From Enterobacter cloacae subsp. cloacae ATCC 13047 (GTDB lineage: Bacteria; Pseudomonadota; Gammaproteobacteria; Enterobacterales; Enterobacteriaceae), in the NCBI RefSeq assembly GCF_000025565.1, contig NC_014121.1:2232001-2296000 (forward strand): DNA of 64,000 bases, in the 5' to 3' direction. Below are positions 34,990 to 44,954 of this stretch, piece by piece. Below the pieces are notes generated by a model. It did not search any database and was not told where the DNA came from. It saw only the letters and a list, made by a program, of their open reading frames with translations. A program made the position numbers and the translations under genes. Positions within the stretch are counted from its first letter, which is position 1. Every line of letters begins with the position of its first letter.

Positions 34990-35009
34990 AAAAGCCCCTT
35001 TCGGGGCTT
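34990..35009. terminator. Bidirectional terminator between osmV and the immunity gene
   Basis: AAAAGCCCC-TTTC-GGGGCTT is a compact hairpin; on the minus strand the stem is followed by TTTTC. It separates the convergent osm operon and effector-immunity pair. Confidence 0.75.
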
Positions 35010-35019
35010 GTATAGAGCA

Positions 35020-35487
35020 TTACCAGCGAAGCTCTGACGTTAGCATATAGGTTATAGACCTCACGCTATCCTCTACGTCATAGTTAATCTGCATGCTCGT
35101 GGGAATATCGTGATCCTTTACCTCATAGAGGTCTGTCCAACCATAATCCCTATTCATTACAGTGTAAGGCGGCGCGCTTCGTAGCGGCTCTCCAAGATTT
35201 TCATTAACCCATTTGCGTGACATAGACGCCTGCAAGGGTGCTGGTAGTTCATTAGGAAATGTCCAACTGGACGCAGGTTCGTGCTGAATTCTGAGTGTGA
35301 CAGATTTCAAAATCCGCCCCTCTCGCCAGAAAGAAAGAAAAATCCCTTCCTGAGCCATTTCAAGGTTGATGGTCGGTGTTCCAGAAGATCCCTTCGGGGC
35401 AGTCTTATACGGAATTAAATCCTTATCAAGCATATATTGATAAGACTTACCAAGACTATTTATCAGCGCTTCAACGTTTACCGTCAT
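35020..35487 (-). CDS. Predicted immunity protein (DUF6392 type) for the adjacent nuclease effector
   Basis: This 155-aa cytoplasmic protein starts MTVNVEALINSLGKSYQYML. It has the MEGIFLSFWREGRIL-like core (here AQEGIFLSFWREGRILKSV) of DUF6392, a family found beside S-type pyocin and PAAR effectors. Its start overlaps the effector stop by 4 nt (ATGA), as expected for co-expressed effector and immunity genes. It is assumed to bind and inhibit the effector's C-terminal nuclease. Confidence 0.72.
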   Translation of the reverse strand: MTVNVEALINSLGKSYQYMLDKDLIPYKTAPKGSSGTPTINLEMAQEGIFLSFWREGRILKSVTLRIQHEPASSWTFPNELPAPLQASMSRKWVNENLGEPLRSAPPYTVMNRDYGWTDLYEVKDHDIPTSMQINYDVEDSVRSITYMLTSELRW

Positions 35488-37181
35488 TTGTACAGCCCCG
35501 CTTCACTATTTATTTTATGCATTTTCACCCTTGCTGCTTCGATCTGAATTTCGGTCGCGCCATGATCTTTCAATGCCGGTTTTATGGCATCCAGATTGCG
35601 ATCCACTGCTGCCCTGAGGTTCCTGGAGTCAAGATCAATTTGTGTAGGCGTATTACGTCCACCATATGTCTCGCTTATTTTGTGATGCATATCTTTCGGG
35701 ATCACGATGGCAGCAACTTTATCAGTCAGCGCAAGTATCTCGTCATCATCTAGCAACGGATAATTAGCTCTCAGATATGCATCAACAGCAGCTCTGGACG
35801 GCATGTGATCCGCCTCATACATCCCCTGCCGCGAACGGCGTTTAAAGTCACTGTATAGCTCGACTTCCAGAAACTCCACCGGTGGTTTGCTCAGGTAGAT
35901 ATAAATCGGCGGCAGGTCAGGGAACGGCAGGATCAGAATGTAATCCGCGAAACGCTTTTCTTCCTGTGCCGGGCTGGTGGTCGCCGTTATGCCGGTGTTA
36001 ACGGGCAGCGGGTCAACAACGACCGGGTTCGACAGCACTGGCCGCGCCTGGTCGCCGGTGTTCCACGGCTTTTTCTCGTCTGTTCGGTCAGGCGTCCACA
36101 CGATGGTGATGCGCGGTTCTTCCTCCGTGGTGAAGGTGTACGCCTGCGCGCTACTGTCGTACTCCATTTTTCTGACGCGCACACTGTCCCGGCCAGGCGG
36201 CGTGTGCCAGCCATGCGGCACCGGGTTCCCCCGGCTGTTGCTCTCCCACGTATAGCGCACCCTGCTCGGGGCTTCACGCATCTGCGCCAGGCGCATACGG
36301 TCAATAAAGTCCTGTTCGCCGTCGTTCAGCCTGCCGGGCATCATTCCCACCAGCAGCCCGGCCACGGGTGCGCCCGCTCCGGCGGCAGCTATTTCACCCA
36401 GCCCGGCGGCACCACGCACCGCCCATGTGCCGTAGGTCAGCGCCCTGCCGCTTATCAGCTCCAGCAGGCTTGCGCCCGCTGTGGCCGTCTGCGCGCGCGT
36501 AGCTGCAGTTGCGGCGGCAACAGCGGCCTGATAATCCATCTCCTCCTGGTTGCCGTTCCACCAGCGATAAAGGGCGCTGCGCTTTTTCGGTCTGGGGATA
36601 TCCTCTGGCTTTTTCTTTCTGGCGGTCTGCGCGTGCTGCGGGGTGTCTGAATCGGTTGCCGGGTCGCTGGCCGGCATGGCCAGGAAAAATGCCATATCGG
36701 CAAAATTAGTATGGGGTTCGCGCTCGTCACCGGCATCATTGCAGCCATCCCCCCGCAGGCAGGATTTTGCAAATACCCGGTTGCGCTCCCTTTCCTCCTC
36801 TCTGCGGTTTTCTTCAGCCTGCTTTTCTGCTGCCAGCCTGGCGGCGTGTTGTTCCCTGGCAACATCAACCGGGTCTCGGCCACGTCCCAGCCACTGACCT
36901 GCGGGAGCAATTACCCGATTTGAACCTGGTGGGCAATCACAGTGTACTTTTGAACCGTGAACGGCGACGGGTACGCCGTGAAATGTCACCCGTTCCTCAC
37001 CTGATACAATCACGCCCTTCCTGCCACATTTAGGACAGGGAGTGGTTTTATCACCTACCCTGAGAATTCTGCGTCCAAATTCGGTGCTGTCCGTAATAGA
37101 CGCAATACACCTGGCACCGGTAGTCGTTTTATCATTCTCAAGCGCCTGTCCCCGACCAAAATTATCGGTACGGTAACCCAT
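35484..37181 (-). CDS. PAAR/S-type pyocin-domain effector with C-terminal nuclease, probably type VI secreted
   Basis: The 565-aa protein has an N-terminal PAAR-like domain (residues about 25-95, with the Cys pairs CPKCGRKG and HCDCPPG) that could cap the VgrG spike. A charged linker rich in RREEERERN and a helical Ala/Gly stretch around 225-280 follow, then an S-type pyocin domain (about 290-440). A C-terminal nuclease-like domain carries EADHMPS (E457, D458, H459) and MHHK (H499, H500), which look like an HNH-type metal site. GGAG lies before the ATG. No vgrG or other T6SS gene is near, so this is an orphan effector. The toxic activity is predicted, not shown. Confidence 0.8.
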   Translation of the reverse strand: MGYRTDNFGRGQALENDKTTTGARCIASITDSTEFGRRILRVGDKTTPCPKCGRKGVIVSGEERVTFHGVPVAVHGSKVHCDCPPGSNRVIAPAGQWLGRGRDPVDVAREQHAARLAAEKQAEENRREEERERNRVFAKSCLRGDGCNDAGDEREPHTNFADMAFFLAMPASDPATDSDTPQHAQTARKKKPEDIPRPKKRSALYRWWNGNQEEMDYQAAVAAATAATRAQTATAGASLLELISGRALTYGTWAVRGAAGLGEIAAAGAGAPVAGLLVGMMPGRLNDGEQDFIDRMRLAQMREAPSRVRYTWESNSRGNPVPHGWHTPPGRDSVRVRKMEYDSSAQAYTFTTEEEPRITIVWTPDRTDEKKPWNTGDQARPVLSNPVVVDPLPVNTGITATTSPAQEEKRFADYILILPFPDLPPIYIYLSKPPVEFLEVELYSDFKRRSRQGMYEADHMPSRAAVDAYLRANYPLLDDDEILALTDKVAAIVIPKDMHHKISETYGGRNTPTQIDLDSRNLRAAVDRNLDAIKPALKDHGATEIQIEAARVKMHKINSEAGLYK

Positions 37182-37436
37182 GCGTTACGCTCCGGTAATT
37201 AGTAAATTGATTACTCATAAAGAATTCCCTTTTCCTTTTCGTTAATAAAAAAGGAATTTTACTATGAATATGAGTTAACCAGATTTATTCCGCACATTTG
37301 GTTAATATTTAACAACCAAATAAATCACCACTAAAAATAAACAACTTAAATATTTAGAACACCCCTATAAACACTCATTTGCATACTGGTTGAGTTCCTA
37401 TCACAATAGAATACCGATCTCGTTTACTCGCGACCC

Positions 37437-38747
37437 ATGCAACGTCTTCATACTTACCCCGATATCCGCGCGATGTTTCGCCGGCTTCTGATTGCCACCG
37501 TCACGGGCGTACTGGCCGCGCTGGCCGTTGCCGTGTTTCGCCACAGCATGTATCTGCTGGAGTGGCTGTTTCTCAGTAACGACAGCGGCAGCCTGGTGAA
37601 TGCCGCGGCGGCGTTGTCCCCCTGGCGTCGCATGCTCACGCCTGCTCTTGGCGGCCTGGCAGCCGGATTGTTGCTGTGGGGGTGGCAGCGGCTGACGGCG
37701 CAACGCCCGCATGCGCCTACGGATTATATGGAAGCGCTGGAAACGGGTGACGGGCAGTTCGATTACGGTGCCAGCCTGGTCAAATCCCTGGCGTCACTGC
37801 TGGTGGTTTCCAGCGGAAGCGCCATCGGGCGTGAAGGCGCGATGATCCTGCTCGCTGCCCTCGCCGCCTCCTTGTTTGCGCAGCGCTTTACGCCGAAGTC
37901 CGAATGGAAATTATGGATAGCCTGCGGGGCTGCGGCGGGAATGGCCAGCGCCTACCACGCGCCGCTAGCCGGAAGCCTGTTTATTGCGGAAATCCTGTTC
38001 GGCACGCTGATGCTGGCCTCGCTCGGCCCGGTAGTCATTGCGGCCGTCGTCGCGCTGCTGACGACGCGTCTGTTAAGCCCTGGCGCTACCACGCTGTATG
38101 AGGTGCATCTCAGCGAAACGCTCACTGCGGGCGATTACGGATTGATCGTTATCATCGGTCTGCTGGCGGGCGTCTGCGGCCCGCTGCTGATGTGGCTGAT
38201 GACGGTTAGCCACGCCCTGTTTCTGCGTCTCAAACTCTCACCACCCTGGCAGCTGGCGCTCGGGGGGCTGATCGTCGGGATGTTGTCGCTTCTTACGCCC
38301 AAAGTGTGGGGTAACGGCTATAGCGTGGTGCAGGCCTTTCTGCTCTCACCGCCGCTGCTGTCCGTTATTGCGGGCGTGTTTATCTGTAAGCTGCTGGCGG
38401 TCCTGGCAAGCAGCGGTTCGGGCGCACCGGGCGGGGTCTTCACGCCGACGCTGTTTGTCGGGCTGGCGACAGGAATGCTGTTTGCGCAGCTTTTTGCGCT
38501 GTGGCTACCGGGTTCTGAAACGGCGATTTTGCTGGGACTGGCGGGGATGGCGACGTTGCTCGCTGCCACGACGCATGCGCCTATTATGTCGGCGCTGATG
38601 GTGTGTGAAATGACCGGGCAGTATTTTCTGCTACCCGGCCTGCTGATTGCCTGCGTTGTTGCGTCCGTGCTCTCGCGAACGTTACGCCACGACTCGATCT
38701 ACGGCCAGCACACTGCCGAGAGCAGAGAGATCGATGTACTGCGCTAG
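37437..38747 (+). CDS. clcB: ClcB, voltage-gated ClC-type chloride channel/transporter
   Basis: This 436-aa protein has ten or more membrane segments and the ClC selectivity motifs [13 protein letters not shown] and [14 protein letters not shown], matching E. coli ClcB (YnfJ). The start used ([18 protein letters not shown]) could be replaced by the ATG at 37473, giving a length nearer the E. coli protein. ClC proteins support extreme acid resistance by charge compensation. The 3' end overlaps the convergent bioD2 gene by 66 nt. Confidence 0.9.
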   Translation: MQRLHTYPDIRAMFRRLLIATVTGVLAALAVAVFRHSMYLLEWLFLSNDSGSLVNAAAALSPWRRMLTPALGGLAAGLLLWGWQRLTAQRPHAPTDYMEALETGDGQFDYGASLVKSLASLLVVSSGSAIGREGAMILLAALAASLFAQRFTPKSEWKLWIACGAAAGMASAYHAPLAGSLFIAEILFGTLMLASLGPVVIAAVVALLTTRLLSPGATTLYEVHLSETLTAGDYGLIVIIGLLAGVCGPLLMWLMTVSHALFLRLKLSPPWQLALGGLIVGMLSLLTPKVWGNGYSVVQAFLLSPPLLSVIAGVFICKLLAVLASSGSGAPGGVFTPTLFVGLATGMLFAQLFALWLPGSETAILLGLAGMATLLAATTHAPIMSALMVCEMTGQYFLLPGLLIACVVASVLSRTLRHDSIYGQHTAESREIDVLR

Positions 38748-39377
38748 TTCGCGCTGCTCGGCGCGCGGCAAATAAGGCAGTTCGCCCACCAGAGGGCCGG
38801 GCAGTTTTTTGCTCAGCACGTCGATGATTTCTGCATAGTGCGCAAGGCCCGGGTTGATACGGTTTGCCACCCAGCCCACTAACGGCAGGCCATCATTGGC
38901 GATCGCCTGCGCCGTGAGCAGCGCATGGTTGATACACCCCTCCTGGATGCCCACCACCATCACCACCGGCAGTTGCTCCTGCACCACCCACTCGGAAAGC
39001 GGACGCAAATCGTTCATCAGGCTGCGCCAGCCGCCCGTGCCTTCAACCACAACGTGATCAACCTTCTCGCTCAGGTTCGCCAGCCCATCCGACAGCAGGG
39101 TGTAATTTATCAGCCCGCTGTGCGCCACGCTGCTCTCCTCTTCGCTCAGGGCAATAGGATTGACCGCGTCATAAGGCAGCTCCAGGGATGAGACGCTTTG
39201 TAAAACCAGGGCATCTTTATTACGCAGCCCCTCTGGCGTCTCTTTACTGCCTTTTGCGACCGGTTTGTACCCTGCAACACGTTTACCGCTTGCTGCCAGC
39301 GCCTGTAGCAACGCGCGCGATACAACAGTCTTGCCGACAGAGGTATCTGTACCAGTAACAAAGAAACGCTTAAGCAT
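38682..39377 (-). CDS. ynfK: BioD2 (YnfK), dethiobiotin synthetase paralogue
   Basis: The 231-aa protein begins [24 protein letters not shown], with the P-loop GTDTSVGKT of dethiobiotin synthetases. [15 protein letters not shown] and the C-terminal [11 protein letters not shown]-type segment ([14 protein letters not shown]) follow. It matches E. coli YnfK (BioD2) in length. BioD enzymes make dethiobiotin from diaminopelargonic acid, CO2 and ATP; BioD2 is a paralogue whose role is unclear. It overlaps the convergent clcB at the 3' end. Confidence 0.92.
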   Translation of the reverse strand: MLKRFFVTGTDTSVGKTVVSRALLQALAASGKRVAGYKPVAKGSKETPEGLRNKDALVLQSVSSLELPYDAVNPIALSEEESSVAHSGLINYTLLSDGLANLSEKVDHVVVEGTGGWRSLMNDLRPLSEWVVQEQLPVVMVVGIQEGCINHALLTAQAIANDGLPLVGWVANRINPGLAHYAEIIDVLSKKLPGPLVGELPYLPRAEQRELAQYIDLSALGSVLAVDRVVA

Positions 39378-39507
39378 GACTCATTCCACCTCTTGGGTAT
39401 GCTTCGAAAATATAAACCAGGTAAATAATTCAGTGGGGGAAGTCTACGGGAAGCGTGCGCTATCCGGCTTGAGATAGCGCAATTTTTAGTAAGTCTGTGG
39501 AAAAGAG

Positions 39508-40728
39508 TTAGCCCTGCAGCAGGCGGATCAGTAAGGAGCCGTTATACATTGCATCTTTTACCAGCGCGGCGCCGGCCATGGTGCCCTGGTTCGAAAACTG
39601 CGTGCTTTCGACCACAATGTTTTTGCTGTAAGCGGGCAGCGCCTGTTGATTAATGCAGGCCGAGATCGCCGGGAAGAGGATATCCGCCGCCTGGCTGAGC
39701 GGGGAGCCGATCAGGATTTTTTGCGGGTTAAACAGATTCACCATAATGGCGAGAATGCGCCCGACGTTATTCCCTACGCCAGTAATGATGTCCTTAGCCA
39801 GCAGATCGCCCTGCCGCGCCGCTGTGCACAAGGAATCTACCGTCAGGGGTTGCCCGTGCAACGAGGAGCTCATGGACTGGCTGAGCCTCACCTGCGCCAG
39901 CTCCAGCACGCTTTCCACGCTGGCAATGGTCTCCAGGCAGCCGTGGTTGCCGCAGTAGCAGCGTTTCCCGTAGGGATCGACCTGCGTGTGGCCGATCTCC
40001 ACCAGGCTACTGCTGCCCGCATGCAACAGGCGTCCGTCGGTGATGACGCCCGCCCCGACGTTATGGTCGATCACCACCTGAATGACATCCCGCGCCCCGC
40101 GTGACGCGCCAAACAGCGCCTCCGCCATAGTCCAGGCGCTGATGTCATGCTGAATGTAGACCGGTACGCCGGTATGGTTTTTCAGGACCTCACCCAGCGG
40201 CATCTCTTTAACGTCTTCATAAAACGGCATGCGGTGCACAATGCCGTTCTCGGTATCAATAATGCCCGGCATGGTGATGGCAATCGCCGTTAAGCGTTCA
40301 AGTTTCTGCTGGTGACGAATAAAGAAGTGATCGATATGTGTGACAATCGCCTCAAGAAGCGGTTGATCTGCGTTAAGCGGCAGCTCCAGCCGGTCTTCTA
40401 CCACCAGCTTGCTGCTGAGATCGCGCAGCGCAAGAAAGATCTCACCCCGGCTGATGCGCAGCGACAGGTAATGCCACGCTTCCGTCTCCACCACCAGCCC
40501 GACCGCCGGACGACCCCGGCTCCCCGGCTCCTGAATCTCCGTCTCCTGAACCAGGTGGGCTTCCAGCATTTCGCGAACAATCTTGGTAATACTGGCGGGA
40601 GCCAGTTGGGCCAGGCGCGACAAATCGATACGCGAAACCGGACCAAGCTGATCAATCAGGCGATATACCGCGCCAGCGTTGGTCTGCTTAATCTGATCAA
40701 TATGCCCTGGCTGACTATCAGCAACCAC
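39508..40728 (-). CDS. mlc: Mlc (DgsA), ROK-family repressor of sugar uptake genes
   Basis: The 406-aa protein starts at GTG (as in E. coli) with GGGAG upstream. Its N-terminus holds a winged helix-turn-helix (around SRLAQLAPASITKIVREML), followed by the ROK fold with the zinc motif RCYCGNHGCLE. Mlc represses ptsG, ptsHI, manXYZ and malT; it is released when unphosphorylated EIICB-Glc captures it at the membrane. An Mlc-like operator lies just upstream of its own gene, consistent with autoregulation. Confidence 0.95.
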   Translation of the reverse strand: MVADSQPGHIDQIKQTNAGAVYRLIDQLGPVSRIDLSRLAQLAPASITKIVREMLEAHLVQETEIQEPGSRGRPAVGLVVETEAWHYLSLRISRGEIFLALRDLSSKLVVEDRLELPLNADQPLLEAIVTHIDHFFIRHQQKLERLTAIAITMPGIIDTENGIVHRMPFYEDVKEMPLGEVLKNHTGVPVYIQHDISAWTMAEALFGASRGARDVIQVVIDHNVGAGVITDGRLLHAGSSSLVEIGHTQVDPYGKRCYCGNHGCLETIASVESVLELAQVRLSQSMSSSLHGQPLTVDSLCTAARQGDLLAKDIITGVGNNVGRILAIMVNLFNPQKILIGSPLSQAADILFPAISACINQQALPAYSKNIVVESTQFSNQGTMAGAALVKDAMYNGSLLIRLLQG

Positions 40729-40739
40729 CTCGTACTCCC

Positions 40740-40761
40740 TTATTTTCGAGCTTCGAAATAA
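40740..40761. promoter_or_regulatory. Candidate Mlc operator (autoregulation)
   Basis: TTATTTTCGAGCTTCGAAATAA has perfect outer arms TTATTT/AAATAA around a near-palindromic centre, 12 nt before the mlc start codon. Mlc sites are of the type TTATTT-N9 or so-AATAA, and E. coli mlc is autoregulated. Confidence 0.65.
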
Positions 40762-40849
40762 ACTTTGGGCTATGGTGAAGCACTTGCATGGCCGTCGTCA
40801 AATATTTACTTAGCCATGTGATTTACTGCACATTTTTGCCCATTTTTCC

Positions 40850-41755
40850 CTATAAATATCGCCCGGCAGAGGCGGTGATAAGCTGCTTTTTAAAACGCTG
40901 TGCCGCATTGCTCTGTTCATGATGTCTGGACCACACCAGCCACATCTCCGATACCGCGTCGTCTTCGGCAAGCGGAACCCAGCACATTTCACGCAATTGT
41001 ACCCGTTTAAAAGAGGCCGGGAGAATAGAAACCCCCAACCCGGCGGCGACCAGGCCTATTATTGTCATCGCCTCTCCTACCTCCTGGGTAATGACCGGGG
41101 CGAGATCGTAGCGGCGCATCAGGCCCAGAATATCGTCATACAGACCGGTTCCCACCTGCGGGTCGAAAAAGACAAACGGCTCTTTCGCCAGCTCCGCCAG
41201 CGTGACGGCAGGCTTCGACGCCAGGGGGTGATCGCGCGGGATCATCGCCATCAGCGGCTCGCGCAGGATCACCTGCCACGCCAGCGAGTCCGGCAGTTGA
41301 GTGTTGCGCATCAGCCCTAAATCCAGCGCCCCTTCATTCAGCGGAGCTATTTGTTCCCGGGTATTAATTTCGCGCGTCTGAATATGCACGTCCGGGAAGT
41401 CACGGCGAAACGACGACAGGGTTTGCGAGACGGCGCTGATAAACGGGGCTGACGAGGTAAACCCGATGCGCAATTCACCGGCTTCCCCCAGGTAGAGCCG
41501 CTCTGCGCGGGCGGCGGCGTCGTCAACCATGCTCAGAATTTGTTGGCTGTCGGCCAGAAATTGCCTGCCTGCCGCCGTCAGGCTCACGCTACGGTTGGTG
41601 CGGGCGAGAAGACGGGCGCCAATCTGCTGCTCCAGGATCTGAATTTGCTGACTAAGCGGCGGCTGCGAGATGTTCAGGCGCGCGGCGGCGCGGCCAAAAT
41701 GGAGTTCTTCTGCCACCGCGACAAAGTAGCGTAAATGACGCAGTTCGATATTCAT
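40850..41755 (-). CDS. ynfL: YnfL, LysR-family transcriptional regulator
   Basis: The 301-aa protein has a LysR N-terminal helix-turn-helix (MNIELRHLRYFVAVAEELHFGRAAARLNISQPPLSQQI) and a periplasmic-binding-like effector domain. It matches E. coli YnfL. It is divergent from the MFS gene ynfM across about 120 nt, the classical layout for a LysR regulator controlling its neighbour. The effector is unknown. Confidence 0.93.
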   Translation of the reverse strand: MNIELRHLRYFVAVAEELHFGRAAARLNISQPPLSQQIQILEQQIGARLLARTNRSVSLTAAGRQFLADSQQILSMVDDAAARAERLYLGEAGELRIGFTSSAPFISAVSQTLSSFRRDFPDVHIQTREINTREQIAPLNEGALDLGLMRNTQLPDSLAWQVILREPLMAMIPRDHPLASKPAVTLAELAKEPFVFFDPQVGTGLYDDILGLMRRYDLAPVITQEVGEAMTIIGLVAAGLGVSILPASFKRVQLREMCWVPLAEDDAVSEMWLVWSRHHEQSNAAQRFKKQLITASAGRYL

Positions 41756-41876
41756 ATTTTATATGTATCATTTGAGATTATTAATATATTAGACAGAATA
41801 TTTACATTTTCCTACCCTGAAGAGGTGGTCATACCCGTCACCAGAAACCACGGGGATGTTTAAGCAAGGAACATGT

Positions 41877-43130
41877 GTGAGTCGTACATCTACCGTTGAT
41901 ATCGAACCGGCACGCGATATCGATGATTTACCCGCAGCTTCTCAGCCGGCGCAGTTTATTAAACGTGGTACCTCCCAATTTATGCGCGTCACGCTGGCGC
42001 TGTTCTCAGCCGGTCTGGCAACCTTTGCCCTGCTCTACTGCGTTCAGCCTATCCTTCCCGTGCTGTCACATGAGTTTGGCGTCTCACCGGCCAGCAGCAG
42101 TATTTCTCTCTCTATTTCAACCGGGATGCTGGCTGTCGGCCTGCTTTTTACCGGCCCTCTCTCTGATGCCATTGGGCGTAAACAGGTGATGGTGACCGCG
42201 CTGATGCTGGCGTCGGTTTGTACGTTGCTCTCCACCATGATGACCAGCTGGCACGGGATCCTGATGATGCGCGCGCTCATCGGGTTATCCCTGAGCGGCG
42301 TGGCGGCGGTCGGGATGACCTATCTCAGCGAAGAGATCCACCCGAGCTTTGTCGCGTTCTCCATGGGGCTGTACATCAGCGGGAACTCCATTGGCGGTAT
42401 GAGCGGACGCCTGCTGAGCGGCGTGTTTACAGACTTCTTTAACTGGCGCATTGCGCTGGCGGTGATTGGCTGCTTTGCACTGGCCTCTGCGCTGATGTTC
42501 TGGAAAATTCTGCCGGAATCACGCCACTTCCGCCCCACCTCCCTGCGTCCGAAAACGCTGTTTATCAACTTCCGCCTGCACTGGCGGGATAAAGGGCTGC
42601 CGCGGCTGTTCCTGACCGGCTTCCTGCTGATGGGATCGTTCGTCACGCTGTTTAACTATATTGGCTATCGTCTGATGCTTTCGCCGTGGCATCTGAGCCA
42701 GGCGGTGGTGGGCCTGCTCTCCGTGGCGTATCTGACCGGGACCTGGAGCTCGCCAAAAGCCGGAGCGATGACCGCCCGCTATGGCCGTGGGCCGGTGATG
42801 CTGGTCTCAACCGCCGTGATGTTGCTGGGCCTTTTGCTGACGCTCTTCTCGTCCCTGTGGCTGATTTTCACCGGAATGCTGCTCTTCTCTGCCGGTTTCT
42901 TCGCCGCGCATTCCGTCGCCAGCAGCTGGATTGGCCCGCGTGCCCGTCGCGCCAAAGGCCAGGCATCCTCTTTGTATCTGTTTAGCTATTATCTTGGCTC
43001 CAGCTTCGCCGGGACGCTGGGCGGCGTATTCTGGCACAACTACGGCTGGAACGGCGTGGGCGGGTTTATCGCGCTGATGCTCTGCGGGGCACTGCTGGTA
43101 GGCGCCAGTCTTCATAAACGTCTGAGATAA
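41877..43130 (+). CDS. ynfM: YnfM, MFS transporter (DHA1 family)
   Basis: This 417-aa protein has twelve transmembrane segments. It contains the MFS motif A-like loop GPLSDAIGRKQVMV after TM2 and RYGRGPVML in the middle loop. I use the GTG start (VSRTSTVDIEP), which has AAGGA six bases upstream and gives the E. coli length; an ATG 21 nt earlier has no such site. E. coli YnfM is reported as an efflux transporter (arabinose and drug related). It is probably regulated by the divergent YnfL. Confidence 0.92.
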   Translation: MSRTSTVDIEPARDIDDLPAASQPAQFIKRGTSQFMRVTLALFSAGLATFALLYCVQPILPVLSHEFGVSPASSSISLSISTGMLAVGLLFTGPLSDAIGRKQVMVTALMLASVCTLLSTMMTSWHGILMMRALIGLSLSGVAAVGMTYLSEEIHPSFVAFSMGLYISGNSIGGMSGRLLSGVFTDFFNWRIALAVIGCFALASALMFWKILPESRHFRPTSLRPKTLFINFRLHWRDKGLPRLFLTGFLLMGSFVTLFNYIGYRLMLSPWHLSQAVVGLLSVAYLTGTWSSPKAGAMTARYGRGPVMLVSTAVMLLGLLLTLFSSLWLIFTGMLLFSAGFFAAHSVASSWIGPRARRAKGQASSLYLFSYYLGSSFAGTLGGVFWHNYGWNGVGGFIALMLCGALLVGASLHKRLR

Positions 43131-43172
43131 TCCGCATGCGGGCTGATATCCGGTAAGACGAGCGATCCAGAT

Positions 43173-43202
43173 AAACGGCACCAGCGTACTGGTGCCGTTT
43201 TT
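43173..43202. terminator. Terminator between convergent ynfM and puuP
   Basis: AAACGGCACCAG-CGTA-CTGGTGCCGTTT is a perfect 12-bp hairpin with T tails on both strands (TTTTT on the plus strand). It is a strong bidirectional Rho-independent terminator. Confidence 0.9.
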
Positions 43203-43206
43203 ACAT

Positions 43207-44598
43207 TCAGGAATCCCAGGCCTGCTCTATCTTAGCGGCTTCAAACTGCGGAGGCGGTTTTCGGAAACGGCGCGTCAGCCATGTCAGATAAAGGACCCCC
43301 AGTGCCGCCCAGATGAGGCCAAGCGTCAGGGACGTCGCTTCGAGGTTTATCCACAGCACGCCGACCGTTACGGCACCAATGAGTGGCAGCAGGAGATAGT
43401 GGAACCGATCTTTCCACGTTTTGTTCAGCCCCTTACGCCGCCAGAAATGGTTGTACACCGAGAGATTAACAAACGTAAACGCCACCAGCGCGCCAAAGTT
43501 GATCAGCGCCGTCGCGGTCACGAGGTCAAAGTACAGGGCCGACAGCGCCACTATCCCTACCATAATGACGTTCAGGGCCGGAGTACGCCATTTCGGATGC
43601 ACGTAGCCAAACACCCGCTCCGGAAAGACGTTGTCACGCCCCATCACATACAATAAGCGTGAGACGCTGGCGTGTGAAGCCAGGCCTGAAGCGAGCGTAT
43701 TCACAAACGTGGTACACAGAAACACCGACTGGAAGAGCTTGCCACCCACGTACAGCGCAATTTCCGGCAGCGCGGCGTCCGGGTTCTTGAAGCGCGCAAT
43801 CGTCGGGAAGAAGAGTTGCATGAAAAACGAGGCAACAATGAATATCAGCCCGCCATACAGTGCGGTCAGGAAAATGGCTTTGGGAATAACCCGCGCCGCG
43901 TTTGGCGTCTCTTCCGACAGCGTGGTGACCGCGTCAAACCCGAGGAAAGAGAAGCAGACGATAGTCGCGCCGGTAATAATCGGGATCAGATGTGCGTTCT
44001 CGCTGATAAACGGCTGCAACGACCAGACGGTGCCCACGCCCTCCCCCTTGTGCAGGCCATGCACCACGAGTATGACAAACACCACCATGATGGCGATCTG
44101 CACCAGCACAAACAGGGTGTTAAAGTTGGCGACCAAATTAACACTCTTCAGGTTCGCCAGCGTCAGGATCGTCACAAACCCTACCACCCACACCCACGGC
44201 GGGACTTCCGGGAACAATGCGGAAAGGTAGATTTTCGCCAGCAGCACGTTGATCATCGGCAGGAAGAGATAGTCCAGCAGCGATGACCAGCCGACCATAA
44301 AACCCAGATGGGGTCCGATCGATTTCTGCGTGTAGGTGTACGCAGAGCCCGCTTCCGGGAACTGTCGTACCAGTTTGCCGTAGCTGATGGCGGTAAACAT
44401 GACGCCCGCCAGCGCCAGGAGATACGAGGCGGGCACGTGGCCATTGCTGATACCGGACACAATGCCGAAGGTATCAAACACGGTCATGGGGGTGAGGTAA
44501 GCCAGCCCCATCATCACCACCTGCCAGAGCTTGAGGGAACTGCGCAGCCGGGTTCTTCCGGCCATGCCCGGCGAATCAAGAGATGTGTTAGTCGCCAT
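43207..44598 (-). CDS. puuP: PuuP, putrescine importer
   Basis: This 463-aa APC-family transporter has about twelve membrane segments. It is nearly identical in pattern to E. coli PuuP ([23 protein letters not shown] near the N-terminus and [25 protein letters not shown] in the middle). It imports putrescine with protons to feed the Puu pathway. It is the second gene of the puuA-puuP direction, with 356 nt between the two genes, where a separate promoter may lie. Confidence 0.95.
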   Translation of the reverse strand: MATNTSLDSPGMAGRTRLRSSLKLWQVVMMGLAYLTPMTVFDTFGIVSGISNGHVPASYLLALAGVMFTAISYGKLVRQFPEAGSAYTYTQKSIGPHLGFMVGWSSLLDYLFLPMINVLLAKIYLSALFPEVPPWVWVVGFVTILTLANLKSVNLVANFNTLFVLVQIAIMVVFVILVVHGLHKGEGVGTVWSLQPFISENAHLIPIITGATIVCFSFLGFDAVTTLSEETPNAARVIPKAIFLTALYGGLIFIVASFFMQLFFPTIARFKNPDAALPEIALYVGGKLFQSVFLCTTFVNTLASGLASHASVSRLLYVMGRDNVFPERVFGYVHPKWRTPALNVIMVGIVALSALYFDLVTATALINFGALVAFTFVNLSVYNHFWRRKGLNKTWKDRFHYLLLPLIGAVTVGVLWINLEATSLTLGLIWAALGVLYLTWLTRRFRKPPPQFEAAKIEQAWDS

Positions 44599-44954
44599 AG
44601 ACCATCCCCCCCATGCTTACCGTGGTTTGCAATCGCGTTGACCTTAACGCAAACCTGCTTAGCAAAGGGGGAAGTTGTAAAGAACATACGCGATCGTACC
44701 AGCGCAGCGTCTCTCGCTCGCACTCAAAGCAGGCGCCTGACTGGCCCCCTTCGCCCTGCGGATAGTTGAACATCTGCATCATTTCCTACCTCGTCACACA
44801 GTGTCGTTAAGAAAGTCCCTGTGCCGCCTGCGCTCCATAACGCGACTCCCGGGAGATAGCTGGCGTGCCAGCGAACAGTTCGGCCAGGCTCCGCGCAGGC
44901 CGTTTGGTGATACGTATGCAATGAAACAAAGCGGCCCCTGACCGGGGCACGTCA
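44599..44954. other. Intergenic region between puuA and puuP
   Basis: A 356-nt stretch with no supported gene. The minus strand has reading frames of about 65 codons, but none with a family match; one with GAGGTAGGAA before its ATG (starting MMQMFNYPQGEGGQSG) is the most credible and may be a leader peptide or chance. A short hairpin around GCTGGC-GTGCCAGC lies at about 44860-44873. Confidence 0.4.

Noticed and set aside
44588-44782. 64-codon frame between puuA and puuP
   Set aside because: It has an acceptable ribosome binding site but no homology that I recognise and overlaps the puuP start; kept only as a remark in the intergenic entry.
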